From: Deltaproteobacteria bacterium
GTDB lineage: Bacteria > Desulfobacterota > Desulfobacteria > Desulfobacterales > BuS5
Reading direction: 5' to 3'
NCBI GenBank assembly: GCA_021157555.1
Contig: JAGGWL010000009.1
Span: 1-6,655 of the forward strand
DNA: 6,655 bases
This document shows positions 1-6,055 of this stretch, in pieces. Numbering within the stretch: the first letter of the stretch is position 1; the number at the start of each line of letters is the position of its first letter. The notes beneath the pieces were generated by a model. It searched no databases. It was not told where the DNA came from and worked only from the letters and a program-made list of their open reading frames with translations. A program made the translations under genes and the position numbers.

Positions 1-1
1 A

Positions 2-3000
2 GGTAGAAACAGAGAAATTGATTGCGCGGGATTATCAGGATCGGAACAGGGATATCTTGTTTCCAGAATATACGACAAGCTCAAATCGCTGATTGTTATA
101 GTGGTTCCTTCTCAAAAGTATGCAGAGAAGTTTGCTGAGGATCTGGATTTTTTCAGTAACGGCAAATTCCCTGTACTCTTTTTCCCGTCATACAATATTC
201 TTCCTTTCACAGATGTTGCATATAATAATCAGATTGCCGCGTTGCGTATCAGCACTCTTTACAGCATGATCAATTACAATATCCCGCCGATTATAATTAC
301 AACTCCCGGAGCTTTACTTCAGAAGATTATTCCGAAAAATGAACTTGACGATTTCGCCGAGCTTGTTATGGAAGGAGAAGAATGTGACAGGGATCTTTTA
401 ATCAACAATTTGATTGCCGGAGGCTATACGCGCTCCGTGATTGTTGAAGAACCTGGAGATTTTTGTGTAAGGGGTGGAATTCTGGATGTATTCTCACCTG
501 GTTATGATGATCCGGTCAGGATAGAATGGTTTGGAGATATAGTAGATTCCCTGAGATTTTTTTCCGCTGCAAGCCAGAGAAAACTTAATAGTACCACAGA
601 GGCAGTATTGCTCCCTGCAGGAGAGGTGGTAATAAAAAAAGAAGCCCTGGCTGCAGTTGTCAGGCGCATAAAAGAGCAGGCCGCCCGCTTTAATATCCCT
701 GCTGCTGTTTCCAGAGGTATTATTGATAAAATCAAGAACGAGGGCCTGTTTCAGGGCATTGAAAGTATGCTTCCGATGATTTACCCTGAACCAGACACTT
801 TTTTTGATTATCTGCCCGGAACAGCTCTTTTCGTTTTGTCTGATCAAGATGAACTAAAAAAGAGTGCCGCAGCATTTTGGGAAATTGCGTCTAAAAATTA
901 TCTTGAAGCGCCTGCTGAAGACAAATTTTGCGCATCGCCTGAAACAATTTATCTGGAATGGAGCGAGGCCCGGGAACTCCTCCGAAAATATAATCCTGTT
1001 AATTTGAAAATACTGCCTGTATCAGAGTTCAGCCCTGATAATGGTGAGGATAATACTGCTTATTCGCAATGGGTTTTTGAAGTAGAAGATAACGCCTCAA
1101 TGAGGGCGGAATTAAAAAAACACCAGGATGAAGATAATCTGCTTTTACCATTAGCAAAATGGATTCAGGATAATCAGGATGCCGGGAATGCTGCCATTAT
1201 AGTTTGCAGTACAAAATCCCAGGCCAATCGGATAGTATCTCTACTCGGTCCATATGGCCTTGATCCCTCCATAATTGATAAACTGCCTGCTATAAAACAG
1301 ATGCGCAGCTTTTTTTATATCTGTATCGGCAGCCTCTCATCAGGATTTATTTGGCCTTTCGAGACCCTTGCCATAATAACAGATGATGAAATTTTCGGGC
1401 CTAAGCGGCGCAGACGCAAAAGGGTAAAACCATCTATTAAAACAAAGCTGCTTGAGTTTGGCGATTTAAAAACCGACGATCTGGTAGTCCATATTGAACA
1501 CGGAATTGGCAGATATAAAGATCTGGTTAAATTAAAACTGCCTGGAGCAACCAGTGATTTCCTGTTAATACTATTTAAAGATGATGATAAGCTCTACCTG
1601 CCAGTAGATAGAATGGGCATGATTGATAAATATATGGGCGTGGAGGGTATTAATCCTGTTCTTGACAAAATGGGCGGTAAATCCTGGGGAAATGTCAAAA
1701 AGAAAATTAAAAAGTCGGTCGCAAAAATGGCAGCCGAACTATTAAAACTTTATGCTAAACGGAGTGTGAGAGAAGGTCACGCTTTTTTAGGTGCAGATAG
1801 ATCTTTCAGGGATTTCGAGGCAGGGTTTCCTTTTGAAGAGACAGACGATCAATTAAGCGCGATTGAAGATGTTTTGCATGATATGGAGCAGCCTTTGCCC
1901 ATGGACAGGCTGGTATGCGGTGATGTGGGCTACGGAAAGACGGAAGTGGCTCTGCGTGCGTCTTTCAAGGCTGTATCTGGCGGCAAGCAGGTGGCTATTC
2001 TGGTGCCCACAACGGTTCTTGCTGAACAGCATTTTAATACATTTTCAGAACGTTTTAAGGATTACCCGGTTGAGATTGAATGTTTGAGCAGGTTCCGATC
2101 CAAAAAAAAACAGCGCGAAATTATTGAGTGGCTTAAATCCGGAAAACTGGATATTGTTATAGGTACTCACAGACTTGTTCAAAAGGATATTAGTTTTAAG
2201 GATCTTGGACTTTTTGTGCTTGATGAGGAACAGCGTTTTGGAGTAAAACATAAAGAAAGACTGAAAAAATTAAGAAGCACAGTCGATGTCCTGGCTTTAA
2301 CAGCCACTCCCATCCCAAGAACCTTGCATATGTCGCTCATGGGAGTGCGAGATATAAGCATTATATCAACCCCTCCGGAAGATAGACAAAGCATTATTAC
2401 ATATGTTTGTAAATTTGATTTCAGGGTAATTGCCGATGCAGTCAAAAAGGAGTTAAAACGGGGCGGACAGATTTTTTTTATTCATAATAACATTCACAGC
2501 ATCTGGGCTATGGCAAAAAAATTGCAGGAACTGATTCCGGAAGTGAGAATTGATGTCGCCCACGGCCGTCTTCCCGAAAATGATCTGGAAAAAGTAATGC
2601 TTCGTTTTATGAATAAAGAGATTGATATGCTGGTTTGCACAACCATTGTTGAATCCGGTTTGGACATACCTTCAGCCAATACCCTGCTTGTAAATCGGGC
2701 TGACAGATTCGGGCTTGCACAGATGTATCAATTAAGGGGCAGGGTAGGGCGTTCTGATGAACAGGCCTACGCCTATCTTTTTATACCGGATGAGACCATT
2801 CTTTCTGTAAGCGCCAAAAAACGTCTTAAGGTCTTGATGGAGCACAGCGGTCTTGGCTCCGGTTTTCAGATTGCCATGAACGATCTGAAGCTCAGGGGTG
2901 GCGGTACGATTCTTGGAGCTTCCCAGTCTGGGCATATTGCCGCGGTCGGTTACGACATGTTCCTTCAGCTTATGGAAAAATCGGTAGCAGAGTTAAAAGG

Positions 3001-3469
3001 GGAGCCCTTTGTTGAAGATCTTGATCCCGAGATTAATGTCCGTATGTCATGTTATATCCCTGAGTCTTATATATCAGATATTGATTTGAGACTGTCAATA
3101 TATCGCAGGCTGACCAAGATGGACGATGTCGGGGATATTGCGGAGTTCCGGGACGATCTGAAAGACAGATTCGGCAGATTGCCTGATGAAGTAATTAATC
3201 TTTTGGTAAAGATGATTCTGAGAATTATGTCTATTAAGGCTGGTGTCAAGCGTCTTGATCTGGTTGATGAAAACCTTGTTCTTGAATTTTCGGAAGCTCA
3301 TCAATCCAATCCTTTTGGTATCATTGATATGATTGATTCGGGAGGTAACAGATACAAGTTTACATCCGGTCATGCTTTTCATGCCAGACTCTTAAAGAAT
3401 GATGACCAAAGCCCTGTTGTTCAGAGTAAAAACATCTTGAAAGAAATTGCTCAACGTGTTAACGGCTGA
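2..3469 (+). CDS. mfd: Mfd, transcription-repair coupling factor (5' partial)
   Basis: Mfd is an ATP-driven DNA translocase that pushes stalled RNA polymerase off damaged template and recruits UvrA. The frame is open to the left edge, and codons before the GTG at 101 already read as Mfd sequence, so 101 is not the start; roughly 15-30 N-terminal residues are probably missing. Counting from codon 101, the UvrB-like module comes first. Arg124, Arg140 and Phe144 align with E. coli Arg165, Arg181 and Phe185, which contact UvrA. The RNA-polymerase-interacting (CarD-like) domain spans about 454-540. The helicase motifs follow: GDVGYGKT (607-614, Walker A), DEEQ (from 708), TATPIPRT (from 734) and QLRGRVGR (from 877). 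The TRG translocation motif lies near 921-950 and the C-terminal D7 domain ends the protein. About 1155 codons are visible, close to the 1148 of E. coli Mfd. No frameshift or missing key residue was found. The next gene starts 30 nt downstream. Confidence 0.97.
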   Translation, partial: GRNREIDCAGLSGSEQGYLVSRIYDKLKSLIVIVVPSQKYAEKFAEDLDFFSNGKFPVLFFPSYNILPFTDVAYNNQIAALRISTLYSMINYNIPPIIITTPGALLQKIIPKNELDDFAELVMEGEECDRDLLINNLIAGGYTRSVIVEEPGDFCVRGGILDVFSPGYDDPVRIEWFGDIVDSLRFFSAASQRKLNSTTEAVLLPAGEVVIKKEALAAVVRRIKEQAARFNIPAAVSRGIIDKIKNEGLFQGIESMLPMIYPEPDTFFDYLPGTALFVLSDQDELKKSAAAFWEIASKNYLEAPAEDKFCASPETIYLEWSEARELLRKYNPVNLKILPVSEFSPDNGEDNTAYSQWVFEVEDNASMRAELKKHQDEDNLLLPLAKWIQDNQDAGNAAIIVCSTKSQANRIVSLLGPYGLDPSIIDKLPAIKQMRSFFYICIGSLSSGFIWPFETLAIITDDEIFGPKRRRRKRVKPSIKTKLLEFGDLKTDDLVVHIEHGIGRYKDLVKLKLPGATSDFLLILFKDDDKLYLPVDRMGMIDKYMGVEGINPVLDKMGGKSWGNVKKKIKKSVAKMAAELLKLYAKRSVREGHAFLGADRSFRDFEAGFPFEETDDQLSAIEDVLHDMEQPLPMDRLVCGDVGYGKTEVALRASFKAVSGGKQVAILVPTTVLAEQHFNTFSERFKDYPVEIECLSRFRSKKKQREIIEWLKSGKLDIVIGTHRLVQKDISFKDLGLFVLDEEQRFGVKHKERLKKLRSTVDVLALTATPIPRTLHMSLMGVRDISIISTPPEDRQSIITYVCKFDFRVIADAVKKELKRGGQIFFIHNNIHSIWAMAKKLQELIPEVRIDVAHGRLPENDLEKVMLRFMNKEIDMLVCTTIVESGLDIPSANTLLVNRADRFGLAQMYQLRGRVGRSDEQAYAYLFIPDETILSVSAKKRLKVLMEHSGLGSGFQIAMNDLKLRGGGTILGASQSGHIAAVGYDMFLQLMEKSVAELKGEPFVEDLDPEINVRMSCYIPESYISDIDLRLSIYRRLTKMDDVGDIAEFRDDLKDRFGRLPDEVINLLVKMILRIMSIKAGVKRLDLVDENLVLEFSEAHQSNPFGIIDMIDSGGNRYKFTSGHAFHARLLKNDDQSPVVQSKNILKEIAQRVNG

Positions 3470-3472
3470 ACG

Positions 3473-3486
3473 GTTTTTATAAAAAC
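3473..3486. repeat. 14-bp perfect palindrome between mfd and the lipoprotein gene
   Basis: GTTTTTATAAAAAC is its own reverse complement and lies in the 30-nt gap just before the ribosome binding site of the lipoprotein gene. As RNA it could form a short, weak stem with a UAUA loop, extended outward by one G-U and one C-G pair. It is AT-rich and has no following U tract, so it is not a convincing terminator. It could be a protein-binding site or chance. Confidence 0.4.
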
Positions 3487-3487
3487 T

Positions 3488-3492
3488 GGGAG
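3488..3492 (+). promoter_or_regulatory. Shine-Dalgarno site selecting a GTG start
   Basis: GGGAG lies 7 nt before the GTG at 3500. It is the best ribosome binding site in the window and supports GTG over the in-frame ATG at 3521. Starting at 3521 would remove the Lys2 that gives the signal peptide its positive n-region. Confidence 0.7.
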
Positions 3493-3499
3493 TACGATA

Positions 3500-4204
3500 G
3501 TGAAACTTTTTTGTATAGCAATGTTTTTGATAATTTTTATATCTATATCAGGGTGCTTTAGCTCTGATGATGCTTTGCAGGCGGAATCTCCTGATGAGTA
3601 TTTGATACAGGTTAATGACAGAGTTGTTACTGTACGCGACTTTAAGCATAATTTTGAAATTGTTGAATCTTTGTATCCCTATAATTCATTGCAGGATACG
3701 GATTTTATAAAAAATACCATGGCAAATTTTTTAAATCAGCTTGTAGATGAGATGGTTCTGGCTGAAAGGGCTGAAGAACTAAATATTAATATTACTGATG
3801 ATGATCTGGAAAAGGTTGTTTCTGATATAAAAAAGGACTATCCTGATAATCAATTTGAAAAAATTCTTTTTGAGAATGCTATTGCATATAAATTTTGGGA
3901 AAATAGCGTTAAGGTCCGTTTGCTTATGGAAAAGGTAATTGAAAAAGATCTTGGAGAGAAGGTTGCCATACTGCCTGAAGATATAACAAAATATTATAAA
4001 AAATATTTTAAGGCAAAGAATGCAGAGGCAGATTTAAAAAAGAATGAGTTGATTTCGGAGAGTGATGATATAAACAAAACAATAGTAAAACATTTACGCA
4101 GAAAAAAAATGGAAGATGAACATAACTCCTGGATTGGCGATTTAAAAAAAAAATATAATATTAAAGTGAATATGCTGAAGTGGGATAAAATAATAGAAGG
4201 CTGA
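3500..4204 (+). CDS. SurA-N-like periplasmic chaperone lipoprotein lacking a parvulin domain
   Basis: This is a 234-residue predicted lipoprotein. Residues 1-19 form a type II signal peptide: Lys2, a hydrophobic stretch 6-16, and the lipobox I-S-G-C with Cys19 as the lipidated residue. Residue 20 is Phe rather than Asp, which by the E. coli rule favours the outer membrane. Residues 33-150 resemble the SurA N-terminal chaperone region: an 'IQVNDRVVTVRDF' opening, like the VNxxVI start of SurA and PpiD relatives, then long helices with 'FLNQLVDEMVLAERA' at 77-91. Helix 'PEDITKYYKKYF' (159-170) normally leads into a parvulin domain of about 100 residues. Here only about 20 charged linker residues follow before the closing helix (about 191-219) and a short strand-like tail. 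It therefore probably binds unfolded clients without isomerase activity, perhaps alongside the SurA encoded 11 nt downstream. The family assignment comes from sequence pattern; the role is inferred. An A8 and an A10 run lie near the 3' end. Confidence 0.8.
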   Translation: MKLFCIAMFLIIFISISGCFSSDDALQAESPDEYLIQVNDRVVTVRDFKHNFEIVESLYPYNSLQDTDFIKNTMANFLNQLVDEMVLAERAEELNINITDDDLEKVVSDIKKDYPDNQFEKILFENAIAYKFWENSVKVRLLMEKVIEKDLGEKVAILPEDITKYYKKYFKAKNAEADLKKNELISESDDINKTIVKHLRRKKMEDEHNSWIGDLKKKYNIKVNMLKWDKIIEG

Positions 4205-4215
4205 TTTAATTCAAG

Positions 4216-5205
4216 ATGAAAATATACTTTTACTCAATTTTTATTTATATACTTTTTTCCGTATTAACACTCTTTTCAGGCAGAGGAAATCTGAATAGCG
4301 CTGAACTGGTTGATAGAATTGTCGTAGTTGTGAATGACAAGATAATAGCTCTTTCCGAGTTGAATGATTTATTGAAACCTTATCAAAACAAAATAGATGC
4401 AATGGGTCAGAATTCTGCAAAAGAAGGTCAGGTTTTGTATACTCTTCGGGAAAAGATGCTTAATCAGCTCATAAATGATAAACTGACTGATGAAGAAGTA
4501 GCCCGTTATGAAATGAAAGTGACTGAAGAAGAGATTGATAATGCTATAGAACGTATTAAATCGGCTAATTATCATACGGATGAAGATTTCAGGGAAATAT
4601 TGGCCTCAGAAGGCTTGACAGTAGAGGAGTATCGTAATGATCTTAAAGGACAGATACTCAGATCAAGAGTAGTTGATTATGAAGTACGTTCCAAGGTTGT
4701 TATAACCAAAGAAGATATACTATTATATTATGAAGCCAACCCGGAAAAATATACCGGTAAAAAGAGATACCATCTCCGCAATATTCTAATGCGCCCTTCT
4801 TCTTTTGCAGACAAAGAAACCAGGCAAGAGCTTTTGGGGAAGATGGAAGATATTCTGTTACAACTAAAAAAAGGGGAGTCTTTTTCAGATTTGGCACGCC
4901 TTTACAGTCAATCACAATTTGCTGAAGAAGGTGGTGATATCGGTTTTTTTAATTTTGACGATTTTTCACCCAAAATAAACGATGCTTTAAAAGGGTTAAA
5001 GGCGGGTGAGAGCACAGTAGTGCTCAATACCGAGCAGGGATTTCAGATTTTTTACATTGAAGCTATTGAAGATGCTCCTGGTAAATCCCTTGAGGAAGTA
5101 TCTGAGGAAATAAAAAAAAAGCTTTATACTGAAAAAGTAAATAAAAGATTTAAGGTATGGGTTGAGGGTATGCGCGCCAAGTCACATATTAAAATAATAC
5201 AATAG
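4216..5205 (+). CDS. surA: SurA-family periplasmic chaperone with a single, probably inactive parvulin domain
   Basis: SurA escorts unfolded outer-membrane proteins across the periplasm. The 329-residue product starts with a signal peptide: Lys2, hydrophobic core 3-20, likely cut after Ala29 just before 'ELVDRIVVVVND', which matches the mature start of E. coli SurA ('VVDKVAAVVNN'). The N-terminal chaperone domain runs from about 30 to 178. One parvulin domain spans about 183-284, with the conserved GGDIGF at 239-244, followed by a C-terminal helix (291-325) that completes the chaperone core. E. coli SurA has 428 residues and two parvulin domains, so this is the one-domain form. The active-site histidines of parvulins are replaced by Asn189 (in LRNILM) and Gln277 (in GFQIFY), and the Cys/Asp position appears to be Ser233. 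Catalysis is therefore doubtful. An in-frame TAA at 4207 rules out an earlier start. No good Shine-Dalgarno site is near the ATG, so translation is probably coupled to the upstream gene. Confidence 0.9.
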   Translation: MKIYFYSIFIYILFSVLTLFSGRGNLNSAELVDRIVVVVNDKIIALSELNDLLKPYQNKIDAMGQNSAKEGQVLYTLREKMLNQLINDKLTDEEVARYEMKVTEEEIDNAIERIKSANYHTDEDFREILASEGLTVEEYRNDLKGQILRSRVVDYEVRSKVVITKEDILLYYEANPEKYTGKKRYHLRNILMRPSSFADKETRQELLGKMEDILLQLKKGESFSDLARLYSQSQFAEEGGDIGFFNFDDFSPKINDALKGLKAGESTVVLNTEQGFQIFYIEAIEDAPGKSLEEVSEEIKKKLYTEKVNKRFKVWVEGMRAKSHIKIIQ

Positions 5206-5211
5206 GGTGTT

Positions 5212-6042
5212 ATGAATATTGATAAAGAAAATCTTTCCTTTGGCAGGCTTCTTAAGTCGTTAAGACGTGATAAAAATATGACTCTGGATGATGTTTTTGA
5301 AATAACCAGGGTATCAAAAACTATTCTTGAGCTTATTGAAAAGGAAGATCATGAGAGATTGCCGGCAGCGGTGCTTGTAAAAAATTTTTTACGAACCTAT
5401 GCAGATGCTGTTGGTGCAGATAGAGATGAAGTTGTTAAACTATATCTTCTCAGCAATCAAAATGCCAGCCGGAATTTAAGGCTTGAAGCATCTATTGACA
5501 AACCATATACAAGATTATGGCCCAGATTTTTACTGGCTGTTTCAGCTTTGGCAGTGATTATTTGTTTGTCAATTTTTATGATGGAAAAAGAGGCTGAAGA
5601 ACCGCTTGCGGCCATAGAACCACAGATAGAGTCTGTGGAACCGCTTGCAATTGAGGAGGAATCCCTGGATAACTCTTTTAATGAACAGCGCTTGAATGAA
5701 CAACCTCTGAATGAGCAACTTCCGGTAGTGCAGGAAAAATTGTCTGAAGCGGAGGAAGTGCCTGTGAAAAAAGTACTTGTGAAAAAAGTACCTGTGGAGG
5801 TTGTCCCTGAAGAATTACTTCTGAGAATTGAAGCTATTGAAGAAACATGGCTTAAAGTGATTATCGACAGTGATGATGCAATGGAATATACTGTTAAACC
5901 GGGAGATACTCTGAAACTTGAAGCATCTTCAGGTTATAATATCCTTATTGGCAATGCTGCAGGAGTCAAGCTCTTTTTAAACGATAAATCAATCAAAGTA
6001 CCTGGCCGATCCGGCCAGGTTGTGACTATACAGCTTCCCTAA
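5212..6042 (+). CDS. rodZ: RodZ-like protein: HTH_25, one transmembrane helix, DUF4115
   Basis: RodZ anchors the MreB cytoskeleton to the inner membrane and helps set rod shape. In this 276-residue protein, residues 8-75 form a Cro/C1-type helix-turn-helix of the HTH_25 family, including 'MTLDDVFEITRVSKTILELI' at 23-42. Phe59 and Tyr63 align with the aromatic positions of the RodZ helix facing MreB (E. coli Tyr64 and Tyr68), although E. coli Phe60 is Leu55 here. A single transmembrane helix lies at about 105-124 after basic Arg101 and Arg105, giving a cytoplasmic N terminus. A linker rich in Glu, Pro and short repeats spans 125-200. The periplasmic DUF4115 domain covers 201-275, with the typical 'TWLKVIIDSDD', a PGDT turn and IGNAAGVKL. 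The start lies 6 nt after the surA stop in the same frame, with AGGG (5204-5207) overlapping that stop as ribosome binding site. The assignment is by architecture; true MreB partnership is inferred. Confidence 0.85.
   Translation: MNIDKENLSFGRLLKSLRRDKNMTLDDVFEITRVSKTILELIEKEDHERLPAAVLVKNFLRTYADAVGADRDEVVKLYLLSNQNASRNLRLEASIDKPYTRLWPRFLLAVSALAVIICLSIFMMEKEAEEPLAAIEPQIESVEPLAIEEESLDNSFNEQRLNEQPLNEQLPVVQEKLSEAEEVPVKKVLVKKVPVEVVPEELLLRIEAIEETWLKVIIDSDDAMEYTVKPGDTLKLEASSGYNILIGNAAGVKLFLNDKSIKVPGRSGQVVTIQLP
5599..5648 (+). repeat. Direct repeat pair in the RodZ linker (EPLA)
   Basis: GAACCGCTTGC occurs at 5599-5609 and again at 5638-5648, exactly 39 nt (13 codons) apart and in frame. Both copies encode Glu-Pro-Leu-Ala just after the transmembrane helix. 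An in-frame duplication in a disordered linker is the simplest explanation. Confidence 0.7.
5680..5724 (+). repeat. Three tandem 15-bp repeats in the RodZ linker (NEQxL/P)
   Basis: Three consecutive 15-nt units begin AATGAACAG, AATGAACAA and AATGAGCAA and encode NEQRL, NEQPL and NEQLP (residues 157-171). They differ mainly at the fourth codon and at synonymous sites. The repeat keeps the reading frame and probably arose by slippage or unequal exchange in the periplasmic spacer. Confidence 0.8.
5761..5805 (+). repeat. Tandem 15-bp repeats in the RodZ linker (PVKKV)
   Basis: Two nearly identical 15-nt units, CCTGTGAAAAAAGTA and CTTGTGAAAAAAGTA, differ by one base; a third, degenerate unit starts CCTGTGGAGG. 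They encode PVKKV, LVKKV and PVEVV (residues 184-198), just before the DUF4115 domain. The Lys pairs form a basic patch next to the acidic remainder of the linker. Confidence 0.8.
6000..6020 (+). other. GC-rich hairpin at the 3' end of the rodZ-like gene
   Basis: ACCTGGCCG at 6000-6008 and CGGCCAGGT at 6012-6020 are perfect reverse complements around a 3-nt ATC loop. The stem ends 19 nt before the rodZ-like stop codon and lies inside codons for the last turn of DUF4115. No U tract follows, so this is not a standard intrinsic terminator. It could be an mRNA-stabilising or ribosome-slowing element, or a by-product of coding. Confidence 0.5.
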
Positions 6043-6049
6043 TATAGGG
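6037..6049 (+). promoter_or_regulatory. mgtE ribosome binding site inside a small hairpin
   Basis: AGGG at 6046-6049 lies 6 nt before the mgtE ATG and is its likely Shine-Dalgarno site. It sits in the right arm of a perfect 5-bp stem, CCCTA (6037-6041) with TAGGG (6045-6049) and an ATA loop. The left arm overlaps the last codon and stop codon of the rodZ-like gene. A ribosome finishing that gene would open the stem, so translational coupling is plausible. The stem is short and its stability modest. Confidence 0.45.
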
Positions 6050-6055
6050 CATAAT

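Noticed and set aside
101..103. GTG as the start codon of mfd
   Set aside because: The frame is open upstream to the window edge and the 33 preceding codons read as Mfd-like sequence (for example GLSGSEQGYLVSRIYDKL). The gene is cut by the edge rather than starting here.
494..847. Minus-strand open frames opposite the 5' half of mfd (also 502-735)
   Set aside because: They lie wholly within conserved mfd, overlap each other and show no recognisable domain; they are shadows of the coding strand.
2045..3382. Several minus-strand frames of 60-95 codons, and a plus-strand frame at 1863-2087, inside mfd
   Set aside because: All overlap the conserved motor and C-terminal domains of Mfd. Their translations are low in structure-like pattern and resemble no family I recognise.
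4369..4915. Minus-strand frames opposite surA
   Set aside because: They overlap the SurA chaperone and parvulin domains and have no supporting ribosome binding site or domain.
5010..5025. Hairpin GAGCAC-AGTA-GTGCTC inside surA
   Set aside because: A six-bp stem in the middle of the parvulin coding region, with no U tract and no gene boundary nearby; most likely chance.
5203..5214. SurA-RodZ fusion by stop read-through
   Set aside because: The two genes share a frame with only two codons after the TAG, but a periplasmic SurA joined to the cytoplasmic HTH domain makes no topological sense, and the rodZ-like gene has its own ATG.
5212..5440. HTH domain as a DNA-binding transcription regulator
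   Set aside because: The domain order HTH_25, single transmembrane helix, DUF4115 is the RodZ architecture, in which the HTH binds MreB. A DNA-binding role is not excluded but has no support here.
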